This document shows, in pieces, positions 7,933-16,555 of a stretch of DNA of 64,000 nt. The translations under genes were made by a program, and so were the position numbers. Each line of letters starts with the position of its first letter. Position 1 is the stretch's first letter. Source of the DNA: an uncultured Spirochaetales bacterium (GTDB taxonomy: Bacteria > Spirochaetota > Spirochaetia > Sphaerochaetales > Sphaerochaetaceae); the NCBI GenBank assembly GCA_949299185.1, contig CASFZR010000009.1, forward strand, positions 1 through 64,000, written 5' to 3'. The notes beneath the pieces are model-generated. The model was not told the origin of the DNA. It made no database searches and saw only the letters and a list, made by a program, of their open reading frames with translations.

Positions 7933-8458
7933 TGATCTCGTCCTGGAAGGATCCATCGGGAAGCGCGAACGCTTCGGGGATGCGTCCGGCCTCCGAGAAC
8001 CCATGGCGGCGGTAGAGCCTGATCGCCCTATCGTTCCCTGAGCAGACACCAAGCTCGACCTGACGGAAGCCAATGGAGGAAGCGGTATCAAGAGCCGCCT
8101 CCAGAAGAGCCGTCCCGACGCCGACGGACTGGCATGAGGAACGGACAGCAATGCCTAGCTCTGCCCTGTGCCCGGCCTTCCTATTGCTCATACCTGTGAC
8201 CGATACGTTCCCAGCGATCTCACCGGAGATGAGGTAGGAGATCATGAACGATGAAGGCGATGCAGCGAATGAGGAGATGAATGCCTCCTCATCCTCTACC
8301 GAGAGGCTCTTCTCCCCTGCGCTCAGCGCGAGGAAGTCCGTCTCGGCGAGTACGGAAGTGAAGAAGGAAAACTCCGAAGGAGCATCGGAGGTATCCGGAG
8401 AGCGGAGGATGGCCTCGATACCGGAACGCAGCGTGATGTGTACGGGATCTATCCTCAT
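7910..8458 (-). CDS. GNAT-family N-acetyltransferase
   Basis: 182 residues. The acetyl-CoA binding part is AELGIAVRSSCQSVGVGTALLEAALDTA (V/IxxxxxGxGxA-type loop), followed by VELGVCSGNDRAIRLYRRHGF, a RimI/RimL-like ending. Last gene of a lepB-hemW-acetyltransferase operon; its ATG overlaps the hemW stop in ATGA. Substrate unknown; protein N-terminal or small-molecule acetylation are both possible. Confidence 0.85.
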   Translation of the reverse strand: MRIDPVHITLRSGIEAILRSPDTSDAPSEFSFFTSVLAETDFLALSAGEKSLSVEDEEAFISSFAASPSSFMISYLISGEIAGNVSVTGMSNRKAGHRAELGIAVRSSCQSVGVGTALLEAALDTASSIGFRQVELGVCSGNDRAIRLYRRHGFSEAGRIPEAFALPDGSFQDEIIMIRRLC

Positions 8459-9585
8459 AGCGCCATCACCATCTCGAGTATGATTCTGTCCAAGGATAGG
8501 AAGCCTCGCTCAGTTACTGAGAAGCGCTCTTCATCGTTCCTGTAGTCTCCCTCTCTGAGCCTCTTCATCCTATCTCCATATACCGTATCGAAGTCCTTTC
8601 CAAAGCGCGACCTGTACTCGCCTTTCAGGATGCCTGTATCGGTACGGAGCGCTGTAAGGAGGTACTCCTCCTCGCTCTCCTCCGCGCTCAGCTCGTAGCA
8701 GGTAAGCTCCAGCTTCGAGAGGTAGCTCATGATATCCTCATTCTCCCTCATAGACACCACGGTACGGTATCCCACCGAGCTTTCGGCTCCCGGTCCGAAT
8801 CCGATATACTGCCCAAGCTCCCAGTAGAGCCTGTTATGAAGGCACTCCTTGCCGTTCCTTGCGAAGTTCGACACCTCATAGTGCCTGTATCCGAGATCAC
8901 GGAGAAGCTCCCAGGACGCAGTCAGGGCCTCGGCCTCGGCCTCCTCTCCGATAGGCATGGCCCTCGCTACAAGGGGAGTCCCCTCCTCGAATGTCAGGCA
9001 GTAGAGCGAGATATGGTCAGGACCGTAGGATGCGATGCGCCTTATGTCGCTGAGGGTAACATCGACGCCGATACCGGGGATCGCCGTCATTATATCGGCA
9101 TTGAAATCAAGGGAGGTACGTGAGAGCGTCTCCAGCGCCTTCTGGTTCCACTCGACGCTGGTATTGCGGCCAAGCACCTTCAGCGCCCCCTCGTCAAGGC
9201 TCTGTATCCCCACGGAGACACGCGTGAGATACGGCCTGAGGCTCTCCACCTCATCCGTTACGCTCTCCGGATTAAGCTCTATGGTACATTCCTCCGGAAG
9301 GCCATTCACGCACGCGGCCTCAAGCATGGAGCGCAGGCGGTCATAGCCGAGGATGCCGGGATTGCCGCCGCCGATGAAGATGGTATGGAAGGGTCTTCCC
9401 CACTCCGATGAGAGCGCATGTATCTCGGAGAGGATGATACGCATATAGCGCTCGATGGCATCTTCGGGGATGGATGAGCGCGGCACGGAATAGAAGGCGC
9501 AGTAATCGCACTTCGAGGCACAGAACGGCACATGAAGGTAGAGCGAGAGCGGCCTTGACCTGTCTAATGCGGAAGGAAGCATCAC
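8455..9585 (-). CDS. hemW: HemW-like radical SAM haem chaperone
   Basis: 376 residues. The radical SAM cluster motif CASKCDYC (C-x3-C-x2-C) appears near residue 23 within SLYLHVPFCASKCDYCAFYS, followed by IFIGGGNPG, ELNPESVT and VSVGIQSLDEGALKVLGR. The HNRLYW motif in the second half is the HNxxYW haem-binding signature that separates HemW from coproporphyrinogen dehydrogenase HemN. Known HemW proteins transfer haem to apoproteins rather than oxidise coproporphyrinogen. It overlaps lepB by 4 bases. Confidence 0.9.
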   Translation of the reverse strand: MMLPSALDRSRPLSLYLHVPFCASKCDYCAFYSVPRSSIPEDAIERYMRIILSEIHALSSEWGRPFHTIFIGGGNPGILGYDRLRSMLEAACVNGLPEECTIELNPESVTDEVESLRPYLTRVSVGIQSLDEGALKVLGRNTSVEWNQKALETLSRTSLDFNADIMTAIPGIGVDVTLSDIRRIASYGPDHISLYCLTFEEGTPLVARAMPIGEEAEAEALTASWELLRDLGYRHYEVSNFARNGKECLHNRLYWELGQYIGFGPGAESSVGYRTVVSMRENEDIMSYLSKLELTCYELSAEESEEEYLLTALRTDTGILKGEYRSRFGKDFDTVYGDRMKRLREGDYRNDEERFSVTERGFLSLDRIILEMVMAL

Positions 9586-10580
9586 TGGTTGTCCATCAGG
9601 GAAGAGATCGAACCTATCGGCCAGAAGCGCCCGATCACCCTTCCATTCACCTTCGACTCCATCACGGGGCCGAAGTAGCGTCCATCATGGGAGTTGTCCC
9701 TGTTGTCTCCGAGGGGAAGGACATAGCCGGACGGGACGTATATGCCCATCTCATAGCGCGCGGCATCGCTTCTGAGCGACATGTCCGAGGGATCAAACGA
9801 GGAGAGGGCGTGGGTGCGTGCCTTCTCGAAGGCGTAGCGGTCGTAGATATATGAGTACCCGCTCCCCTGAAGCTCCCTGAGAAGATGCTGTGGCGCTGCG
9901 GCGGTGATTCCCGCCTCCTGATACGCGCTCATCACGCCGGCGGCCTCAAGCCATGGATAGTACTCCTCCTCAATGGAGCGATGGGGCCCTTCTGCCAGTC
10001 CGTTCGAGGCGCGGAAGTCCTCTTCCCTCTGGTATCCATCCGTTCCCGATGGCTCTATAAGCACGTTGCCCCTCTCGAAGCGGATGGTGTCTCCGCCCAT
10101 GCCGACGGCGCGCTTGACATACAGCCTCTCCGCAGGCGTCCCGTCCTCATTGCGGTCGATGTTCACCAGCGTCAGCGTTCCCATGTAGACGATCTGGGAG
10201 AGGATATCGAAGACAGGGCCCTTCGAGTCGTATTCCGGATTGTAGAACGTGATGATCTGGTCACGCTCCACGCGGCGTCCTGAGGTAAGCACCTTCTTCC
10301 CCGCGGGATACAGCTCGACGCCATAGCTGTCCTTGTTCACGATGACCCTGTCACCGACATTGAGCGTCGCGACCATCGATGGGGAGGGTATCACGAAGAG
10401 CTGGAAGAGATACTGGTTTATGATGATGACCCAGAAGATGGCGAATATGAGGGCATCGACCCAGCTCCAGATCTCAGAAAGCACGGTGCGCTTCTTCGTC
10501 TTCTCATACTCCTTGAGCTGCCGCCTACGCGTGAGGCGCTTCGCTGTCCTATCCTCTAGGAATGAAAGCAGGCGTTCCAT
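9582..10580 (-). CDS. lepB: Signal peptidase I
   Basis: 332 residues, larger than typical Gram-positive enzymes. One transmembrane segment at about 40-62, then the catalytic serine in VIPSPSMVATL (Ser68), the catalytic lysine in LYVKRAVGMGGDTI and the GDNRDNSHDGRYFG box near the C-terminus. It cleaves signal peptides at the periplasmic face of the inner membrane. A large insert lies between the lysine box and the GDNRDNS box. ATG 10580 is chosen because TAGATT (10588-10593) ends seven bases upstream with TTGTCA at 17 bp spacing; the longer frame starts beyond that promoter. Confidence 0.93.
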   Translation of the reverse strand: MERLLSFLEDRTAKRLTRRRQLKEYEKTKKRTVLSEIWSWVDALIFAIFWVIIINQYLFQLFVIPSPSMVATLNVGDRVIVNKDSYGVELYPAGKKVLTSGRRVERDQIITFYNPEYDSKGPVFDILSQIVYMGTLTLVNIDRNEDGTPAERLYVKRAVGMGGDTIRFERGNVLIEPSGTDGYQREEDFRASNGLAEGPHRSIEEEYYPWLEAAGVMSAYQEAGITAAAPQHLLRELQGSGYSYIYDRYAFEKARTHALSSFDPSDMSLRSDAARYEMGIYVPSGYVLPLGDNRDNSHDGRYFGPVMESKVNGRVIGRFWPIGSISSLMDNQ

Positions 10581-10587
10581 ACTAGTG

Positions 10588-10638
10588 AATCTAGCAGTCA
10601 CCGTCCAAGTTGACAAGACAGGGTGGCCTGATTACCTT
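10588..10638. promoter_or_regulatory. Back-to-back promoters of lepB and the FGE-like gene sharing one -35 site
   Basis: Minus strand: TTGTCA (10611-10616), N17, TAGATT (10588-10593), seven bases, ATG 10580. Plus strand: TTGACA (10610-10615), N17, TACCTT (10633-10638), six bases, ATG 10645. The two -35 hexamers overlap by five base pairs, so only one polymerase could bind at a time. Confidence 0.6.
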
Positions 10639-10644
10639 AGCACT

Positions 10645-12054
10645 ATGAGGAAAAAGCCAGAGCTTCCTGAGGTCGAGCCGGTACGGTTGCGCCCTATCCT
10701 CGGCATAAGGCCGGGTATCATCATTCTCGCATCCATGATCCTGCTTGCAGTACTGATCCTCTTCCTTCTCCTTGTCCTGCCGGGCATCGTCCAGAAGGGA
10801 GGGTACGTGAGCTTCGACCTCAACACCGCCGATACCGCGATATACCTCGAGGACGGGACGTATGTGGGCTCGACAGAGGGCTCGGTTTACTATCTTCCTC
10901 ACGGGGAGCAGACCTTCCGCTTCTCCATAGACGGAGTGGATGCAGGAAGCGTCACTGCGGAGATACCCCACAGGATCTTCCTCACGCTCTTCTCACATAA
11001 GGTGACGACCATCTCATATGACGTGGAGAACAGCGATGATATCGAGAGGGCGGTAAGGGAGAGGTTCCTATCCTCGGTGGCCGCATGGTCGAGGATCACC
11101 GATTACGACGAGCGCTACCACTTCCCTCCCCTCTTCTCATCATTCGCGCACAATGCCATCGCGCTCGGCTTCGATGATATCAGCGAGGAGATCCTCTATG
11201 GGGCGCTGCATGTGACTAGCGATGCCATGAGGGAGGATCTCGAGGCCGCGCTCTCGCAGCTATCCGCATCATCGGTCACCTACTCATCCCCTGAGCTTGA
11301 GGCATTGGTGAGAGGAGATGCGATTCCGGCTCCGGAGAAGGCCGAAGAGACGATCAGGGCCACGGGCAGGAAGGGATCGTTCTTCCTCTATGACGGCATG
11401 ACGCTGACTATGGGAGAAGGAGATGCATCCACGTTCCCCGAGGCGAACGAGAGGGCTGTCTCCGTGACGGTCGGGCCATTCGCCATAGCAGGCCGTCCCG
11501 TCTCTGAGTATGAGTACGCGCTGTTCGTGGAGGAGAATCCCTACTGGAGCGCGGCCAACAAGGAAACGCTGATCGCTGACGGGATGGTCGACGAAGGATA
11601 CCTTGATGGCATAGGGCTCTCTACCTCGGTCCGTTCCTCGATCCCTATCAGGAGCATCAGCTACAACGCGGCGGAGGCCTACGCTTCATGGCTTTCGGAG
11701 AAGACCGGGGAGAACATCGTGATACCCACGGAGGCGGAGTGGACGGCAGCCGCGCTCTCGTGCAGCGGCAAGCGGTACACGACATCGCTGATGGCCGCGG
11801 ACAATGATGATACCTCGCCGTCATTCATGATGGGACAGCTATGGGAGATGACATCCACCCCTTATATCCCGCTTTCGCGCGTCTGTGACTACGATAAGGC
11901 AGTTGAGCTTGGCGAGGCCTTCCCCTATGATGATATCATCGTGAAGGGCGGTAGCTACCTGAACAGACCGGGGGCCATCACCGTGGATACGGTCGGAGCC
12001 GTCGGCAGGGCGGCAACGAGCCCATACGTCACGCTGAGGATCGGCATAAGATAA
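10645..12054 (+). CDS. Membrane-anchored formylglycine-generating-enzyme-like protein
   Basis: 469 residues. An N-terminal transmembrane helix (about residues 25-50) is followed by a PEGA-like beta domain (YVSFDLNTADTAIYLEDG). A middle helical region comes next, then a C-terminal FGE-sulfatase/C-type-lectin fold from about residue 270 (VSVTVGPFAIAGRPVSEYEYALF, NIVIPTEAEWTAAA, GQLWEMTST, VKGGSYLNRPG, LRIGIR). The catalytic cysteines of true formylglycine-generating enzymes are not seen in the expected last part, so this is probably a non-enzymatic scaffold or binding protein facing the periplasm. ATG 10645 lies six bases after TACCTT. Overlaps smpB by one base. Confidence 0.78.
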   Translation: MRKKPELPEVEPVRLRPILGIRPGIIILASMILLAVLILFLLLVLPGIVQKGGYVSFDLNTADTAIYLEDGTYVGSTEGSVYYLPHGEQTFRFSIDGVDAGSVTAEIPHRIFLTLFSHKVTTISYDVENSDDIERAVRERFLSSVAAWSRITDYDERYHFPPLFSSFAHNAIALGFDDISEEILYGALHVTSDAMREDLEAALSQLSASSVTYSSPELEALVRGDAIPAPEKAEETIRATGRKGSFFLYDGMTLTMGEGDASTFPEANERAVSVTVGPFAIAGRPVSEYEYALFVEENPYWSAANKETLIADGMVDEGYLDGIGLSTSVRSSIPIRSISYNAAEAYASWLSEKTGENIVIPTEAEWTAAALSCSGKRYTTSLMAADNDDTSPSFMMGQLWEMTSTPYIPLSRVCDYDKAVELGEAFPYDDIIVKGGSYLNRPGAITVDTVGAVGRAATSPYVTLRIGIR

Positions 12055-12512
12055 TGGATATCAAGAGCATACAGCGCAACAAGAAGGCATACTTCAACTA
12101 TGAGATACTAGAGGAACTCGAGGTCGGGATGGAGCTTGAGGGGACGGAGGTGAAATCCGTGAGGGAAGGAAGATGCTCCTTCTCGGACAGCTATGTGATA
12201 GCTAAGAACGGAGAGCTTATCCTCATAGGCTTCCTCATCCAGCCATACAGCCATGGCAACATATTCAACCATGTCCCTGACCGCAAGAGGCGCCTCCTTG
12301 CCCATAAGCAGGAGATACGGAAGTTCACGAGGAAGGTGAACGAGAGGGGCTTCACGATCGTGCCGCTGGAGATATACCTCAAGGGGAACCTGGTGAAGAT
12401 GAAGATCGCGCTTGCACGCGGAAAGAACGTGCGCGACAAGAAGGATGCGATAAAGGAGCGCGACATGGCGCGGGACGCCAGGCGCGAGCTGAGGGAGATC
12501 AACAGCTACTGA
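12054..12512 (+). CDS. smpB: SsrA-binding protein SmpB
   Basis: 152 residues, normal length. SmpB binds the tRNA-like domain of tmRNA and brings it to stalled ribosomes. Motifs: NKKAYFNYEILEELEVGMEL, GTEVKSVREGRCSFSDSY, and the basic tail GKNVRDKKDAIKERDMARD, which mimics a codon-anticodon helper in the decoding site. The tmRNA gene is 625 bases downstream on the other strand. Start overlaps the stop of the upstream gene (TAATG). Confidence 0.97.
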   Translation: MDIKSIQRNKKAYFNYEILEELEVGMELEGTEVKSVREGRCSFSDSYVIAKNGELILIGFLIQPYSHGNIFNHVPDRKRRLLAHKQEIRKFTRKVNERGFTIVPLEIYLKGNLVKMKIALARGKNVRDKKDAIKERDMARDARRELREINSY

Positions 12513-13117
12513 AGCATGCTGCCCATCATCGGGCTGACCCCATACTCCTGACGGGGCTTTATGAACGCCTGCTGGGCGTGCATTATCATGGAATCGAGCT
12601 TGCGGACGATCTGCGCGTCGCTCTCGGCGAAGCCATCCCTCACCCATTCCTCTATGACGCTGACAGCGCCGCCTGATATGAAGAAGAAGAGCGTCCTCGC
12701 GTCCTTCTCGTCAAGAAGGAGCATATCGGCCCAGTTGGCCACCGCGTTCGGAAGCGCGAAGAGGAGGATGGAACGGAGGAACGTCCTGTCCCCATGCTCG
12801 GAGAAGATGAGCGTACACATATCGCTATTCTCCCGCACCTTGCCGAGGATGAGCGAGAGAAGGCCGCTGACAGAGCGTATCGAATCGGCGGATATGTTGA
12901 TCGCGCCCATGAGATCCTCAAGGAACTGTGCCTCGATCTCCTCCAAGAGCTCCTTGACGCTCAGATAATGGGAATAGAAGGTATTGCGGTTGACTCCGGC
13001 CTTATCGCAGACCTCGCTGATCGATATCTCATCGAGTCCCCTTTCCGCAAGAAGGTCAAGAAGCGCCCTCTTAAGGCGCTCCTTCGTCTTGATTATCCTC
13101 ACGTCAACCCTAGCCAC
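12506..13117 (-). CDS. TetR-family transcriptional regulator
   Basis: 203 residues. The N-terminal TetR helix-turn-helix is KERLKRALLDLLAERGLDEISISEVCDKAGVNRNTFYSHY (residues about 12-50). The C-terminal ligand domain has the FFFISGGAVSVIEEWVRDGF ending seen in the DhaS-like subgroup. GTG start supported by GAGGGAGAG 4-8 bases upstream. It sits directly downstream of the tmRNA gene on the same strand, so read-through from the ssrA promoter could express it. A palindrome over that promoter is a candidate operator. Overlaps smpB tail to tail by 7 bases. Confidence 0.88.
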   Translation of the reverse strand: MARVDVRIIKTKERLKRALLDLLAERGLDEISISEVCDKAGVNRNTFYSHYLSVKELLEEIEAQFLEDLMGAINISADSIRSVSGLLSLILGKVRENSDMCTLIFSEHGDRTFLRSILLFALPNAVANWADMLLLDEKDARTLFFFISGGAVSVIEEWVRDGFAESDAQIVRKLDSMIMHAQQAFIKPRQEYGVSPMMGSMLQ

Positions 13118-13136
13118 TTTCTCTCCCTCGGGGATC

Positions 13137-13502
13137 TGGAGGTGGGGAGACTCGAACTCCCGTCCTGACGATCCACCCGCAAACGTCTACGGATATAGTC
13201 CCAATTCAGGCTTACTCTGCCTTCGGCAATGGAACCAGCGTCCAGCAGCAGCATCGCCTAAGAGTCCCCGACAGCCCGGCGAGAAGCCATCAGGCAAGCC
13301 TCCTCGGTAAAGGAATCAGTTGGCCGGAAGCCTAACCAAGGGATTCCCGCTCCTAGCTACGCTCAGGCAGCAAGAGCAAATGCTTCGTCAGAGACGTACT
13401 CGTCTTCTTTCTTTGCATTTAATTTTAAGCGCCGGTTTTACAAGTCAGCTCTTGATCCGCAGTCTACGGCATGGCAAGGCCAGTCGAAACCAGAACACCC
13501 CC
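13137..13502 (-). ncRNA. ssrA: Transfer-messenger RNA (tmRNA)
   Basis: About 366 nt. The 5' end GGGGGTG (13496-13502) pairs with CACCTCC (13138-13144) as a 7-bp acceptor stem with one G-U pair. The T-arm sequence GGGAGTTCGAGTCTCCC precedes the 3' end, and CCA is not encoded. The 5' half has the typical TTCTGGTTTCGACTGG. The resume codon GCA is at 13416 after an A-rich stretch, and the reading frame to the stop TGA (13363-13365) gives the tag AKKEDEYVSDEAFALAA, ending in the protease signal ALAA. At 17 encoded residues it is longer than the 10 encoded by E. coli tmRNA. Confidence 0.95.
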
Positions 13503-13542
13503 GCACTATATACAATATAGTGCAATAGCGATGAATCATCAA
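13503..13542 (-). promoter_or_regulatory. ssrA promoter with overlapping palindrome
   Basis: TTGATG (13537-13542), 17 bp, TATATT (13514-13519) on the minus strand would start the transcript a few bases before the mature 5' end. The -10 lies inside a perfect inverted repeat with arms GCACTATAT (13503-13511) and ATATAGTGC (13515-13523) around ACA. This is a typical operator arrangement. Confidence 0.5.
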
Positions 13543-13551
13543 GATATTGCT

Positions 13552-14316
13552 CTACCCCGGATAGCGCGAAAGCTCAGGCTGCAGCGCGGCGAAGAAGCTC
13601 TCCAGATCATCGTACCGAAGGGACGCGTAGCTATCGAGATAGGTCGGCTGGCGGTTGACGATCACGATATCGCGCCCGGCCATCACGGAGCGGTACGGCA
13701 GCGCCGCCGCGGGATTGACCACGAGGGAGGAACCGAGGATGATCGCGAGATCCGCGTTGGTAAAGGCGTTCTCCCCTCGCATGAGCATCGTAGTGTCGAG
13801 GCTCTCGCCGTAGAACACGATGTCCGGCTTGACGAGGGAACCGCAGGTCTGGCACACGGGAACGATCCTCCTGTTCACGGCATCGGCAAGATAGCTGTAG
13901 TCATAATAACGGTGACAGCCGATGCAGTAGCCTGAGCGGAGGCTTCCATGAAGCTCGTAGACACGGCGGCTTCCGGCCTTCTGATGGAGCGAATCGATGT
14001 TCTGCGTGAAGATGCCTTCCGAGAGCTTTCCCTTCCTCTCCATCTCGGCAAGGGCCCTATGTATGATGTTCGGACTGTACCTGTCCATCTGGAACCAGTA
14101 CTCACGCGCCCAGTCATAGAAGACATCGGGATGGGCCTTGAAGAACTCGATATCCAGTATCTCCTCGACGCTCATCGAGCCGAACTCCTTGCTGTAGAGC
14201 CCTGTCGAGGAACGGAAATCAGGTATTCCTGAGAGGGTGGAGACACCGGCTCCGGTCAGGACGACGACGCGGCGCGCCTTATCAAGCAGTTCGATGAATG
14301 GCTTTATATCACACAT
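13552..14316 (-). CDS. cobB: Sir2-family NAD-dependent protein deacylase
   Basis: 254 residues. NAD pocket motifs VVLTGAGVSTLSGIPDFRS (near residue 18) and TQNIDSLHQKAGS. The catalytic histidine is in VYELHGSLRSGYC. A zinc knuckle is formed by C-x2-C (YCIGCH) and C-x2-C (PVCQTCG). GSSLVVNPAAALP binds the adenosine side. Sirtuins remove acetyl or longer acyl groups from lysines using NAD. ATG 14316 is used because it overlaps the miaB stop in ATGTGTGA; the longer frame lies inside miaB. Third gene of the folD-miaB-sirtuin operon. Gene symbol is by family analogy. Confidence 0.9.
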   Translation of the reverse strand: MCDIKPFIELLDKARRVVVLTGAGVSTLSGIPDFRSSTGLYSKEFGSMSVEEILDIEFFKAHPDVFYDWAREYWFQMDRYSPNIIHRALAEMERKGKLSEGIFTQNIDSLHQKAGSRRVYELHGSLRSGYCIGCHRYYDYSYLADAVNRRIVPVCQTCGSLVKPDIVFYGESLDTTMLMRGENAFTNADLAIILGSSLVVNPAAALPYRSVMAGRDIVIVNRQPTYLDSYASLRYDDLESFFAALQPELSRYPG

Positions 14317-15598
14317 GCTCGGCCCCCCTGAACGTATTTCCGGAAAGCTCCGATGCATCGATCGTCACGACATCACCGGCCTTATGGGGGGATGACGGCG
14401 TGAAGGCGAAGTAGTCGTTATGCTCGCCGCGGGCAAGGTACATCGACCCATCATCACGGCTCTCTCCCGTGACTATGGCGCGGGCGGTGAAGGGAAGCAT
14501 GCGCTCCTTTATGCGGCGCTGCCTCTCAAGCTGCTCGGAGATGAGCCGCTCCAGCCTCCTGACCTTCACGCCCTCATCCAGCTGTCCCTCCATCGTGGCG
14601 GCCTTCGTGCCCTCGCGGGGATTGAAGTAGTACATGAAGGCCTCCGTACAGCCAAGCGCCTCCATGGCGCTCAGCGTCTCCTCATACTCCTCCTCCGTCT
14701 CCCCGGGGAATCCCACCATGACGTCGGTCGAGAGTGTCAGCGACGGTATCCTCTCCTTCATCCTATCGGCCAGCGAGAGGAAGGCCTCGCGCGTCGTCTT
14801 CCTGTTCATCAGCTGGAGTATCCTCGTGGAGCCTGACTGCATCGGAAGGTGTATATGGCTGGCTATCCTGTCGTTATCCGCGATAACGGAGATCAGGTGA
14901 TCGGAGAAGTCCTTTGGATGGGGCGACTCGAAGCGCACGAATATGATGCTGCTAAGATACGGCGTGATGATCTCAAGGAGCGTCGGGAAGTCAACATCGC
15001 GTCCCTGATAGGTCGAATGGTAGGAGTTGACGTTCTGCCCCAGAAGCGTGATCTCACGCACGCCGTCCGCCTCAAGCCTCTCTATCTCGGCTATCACATC
15101 CTCGACCTTCCTCGATACCTCCCTGCCCCGGACGTACGGGACGATGCAGTAGGAGCAGAAGTTATTGCAGCCGTTCATTATGGGGACATAGCTCGACCAC
15201 TCCCCATCCTTATGGTATGAGGGAAGGAATCGGTAGCCATCCGCCTCATCTAGCGCTGAACCCAAGATGTAGTCAGGGATCTCCGCCTTCTCATTCGTAC
15301 CGATGACGGCATCGATGAACGGGGCCTCCTGCTTAAGCTCCTCCTTCATGCGCTCCGCCATGCACCCTGTGACTATGAGGCGCATGGGATGCTTCCTCTT
15401 CATGGCGCTGTAGAATCCGAGACGTCCCCATATCCTGTTCTCGGCGCTCTTGCGCACCGAGCAGGTGTTGATGATCACGACATCGGCCTTATCGGGATCA
15501 GAGACGCTCTCCAAGCCGCGGCCACGGAGGATGGCATCCATCGCATCGGCCTCTGCCATATTCAGCTGGCATCCGTATGATTCTATGAGGTACCTCAA
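14309..15598 (-). CDS. miaB: tRNA-2-methylthio-N6-dimethylallyladenosine synthase
   Basis: 429 residues. Order of domains: N-terminal UPF0004 (YLIESYGCQLNMAEADAM, NTCSVRKSAENR, TGCMAERM) holding one Fe-S cluster, radical SAM core with CNNFCSYC (C-x3-C-x2-C), and a C-terminal TRAM domain. MiaB adds a methylthio group to i6A37 of tRNA. A TTG start at 15598 is proposed: GGAGG is 8 bases upstream, and TTGA overlaps the folD stop. A GTG 24 bases earlier lacks such a site and would add eight residues absent from the usual family N-terminus. Confidence 0.93.
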   Translation of the reverse strand: MRYLIESYGCQLNMAEADAMDAILRGRGLESVSDPDKADVVIINTCSVRKSAENRIWGRLGFYSAMKRKHPMRLIVTGCMAERMKEELKQEAPFIDAVIGTNEKAEIPDYILGSALDEADGYRFLPSYHKDGEWSSYVPIMNGCNNFCSYCIVPYVRGREVSRKVEDVIAEIERLEADGVREITLLGQNVNSYHSTYQGRDVDFPTLLEIITPYLSSIIFVRFESPHPKDFSDHLISVIADNDRIASHIHLPMQSGSTRILQLMNRKTTREAFLSLADRMKERIPSLTLSTDVMVGFPGETEEEYEETLSAMEALGCTEAFMYYFNPREGTKAATMEGQLDEGVKVRRLERLISEQLERQRRIKERMLPFTARAIVTGESRDDGSMYLARGEHNDYFAFTPSSPHKAGDVVTIDASELSGNTFRGAEHV

Positions 15599-16470
15599 AG
15601 TCCCTGCCTCCTTCTCGAACACTCAAGGGTGTTCTCCATGAGCATCGCGACGGTCATCACCCCGACACCTCCCGGGACGGGCGTTATGGAGACATCCCTG
15701 CCCTCGAAGGATGGGTAATCGGCATCGCCTACAAGGCGGAATCCGCTCCTGCGCGTGCTGTCAGGGATGCGGTTGACCCCTACGTCTATGACGACGGCGC
15801 CATCCTTGACGAAGGAGGAGTCGATCGTACAGGGGTGTCCTGTCGCCACGATCACGATATCCGCAGCCATCGTGTGGGCACGGAGGTCACGCGTATGGGT
15901 ATTGCATACGGTGACTGTCGCGTCCACGCCCTTCTGCATCAGGAGCGCGGCCATCGGCTTTCCCACGATATTGCTACGCCCGATTATCACGACGTCCTTC
16001 CCCGCTGTCTCGATGCCGTAATAGGACAGGACGTGCATGATGCCCTTGGGCGTGCAGGGAACGAAGCACTCCTCTCCTATGGAGAGTCGGCCGACGTTCA
16101 CGGGAGAGAAGCCATCGACATCCTTCTCAGGAGCGATGCGCTCTATCACCCTGCGCTCAACTATATGGGATGGAAGCGGGAGCTGCACGAGGATGCCGTC
16201 TATCGAATCATCAGCGTTAAGGCGGTCGATGAGAGCCAGAAGCTCATCCTCCCCTGTCTCCTCGCCAAGCGTGTACTGATGATGCTCGAAGCCGAGGGAG
16301 AGGGCGGCTTCCTCCTTCTTCCTGACATAGGTCTCGCTTGCCGCATCATGTGAGACAAGCACCACCGCCAGCGATGGGGCACGGCCTCCCCTTTCCTTCA
16401 GCTCCTCCGTTCCGGTCCTGATGCCATCAAGCACGGAGGCTGCCACATCCTTGCATTCCAGTCTTATCAT
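15595..16470 (-). CDS. folD: Methylenetetrahydrofolate dehydrogenase/cyclohydrolase
   Basis: 291 residues. FolD interconverts 5,10-methylene-THF, 5,10-methenyl-THF and 10-formyl-THF with NADP. Visible motifs: YVRKKEEAALSLG with the catalytic lysine, DGILVQLPLPSHI, PEKDVDGFSPVNVG, VVIIGRSNIVGKPMAALL and VTPVPGGVG-type ending (ITPVPGGVGVMTVAML). ATG 16470 follows TACAAT by seven bases, with TTGTTG at 17 bp spacing (16501-16506), so the message should be leaderless. First gene of folD-miaB-sirtuin. Confidence 0.95.
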   Translation of the reverse strand: MIRLECKDVAASVLDGIRTGTEELKERGGRAPSLAVVLVSHDAASETYVRKKEEAALSLGFEHHQYTLGEETGEDELLALIDRLNADDSIDGILVQLPLPSHIVERRVIERIAPEKDVDGFSPVNVGRLSIGEECFVPCTPKGIMHVLSYYGIETAGKDVVIIGRSNIVGKPMAALLMQKGVDATVTVCNTHTRDLRAHTMAADIVIVATGHPCTIDSSFVKDGAVVIDVGVNRIPDSTRRSGFRLVGDADYPSFEGRDVSITPVPGGVGVMTVAMLMENTLECSRRRQGL

Positions 16471-16477
16471 AGCTGTG

Positions 16478-16506
16478 ATTGTAAAGAATTCATGTGGTTG
16501 CAACAA
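16478..16506 (-). promoter_or_regulatory. folD promoter, leaderless
   Basis: TTGTTG (16501-16506), N17, TACAAT (16478-16483), then seven bases CACAGCT to the ATG at 16470, with no ribosome-binding site. Confidence 0.5.
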
Positions 16507-16555
16507 CGAGGGTGAATCAAGGGGCCTCTTTCATGTATAATCACCGCAGGAGCTA

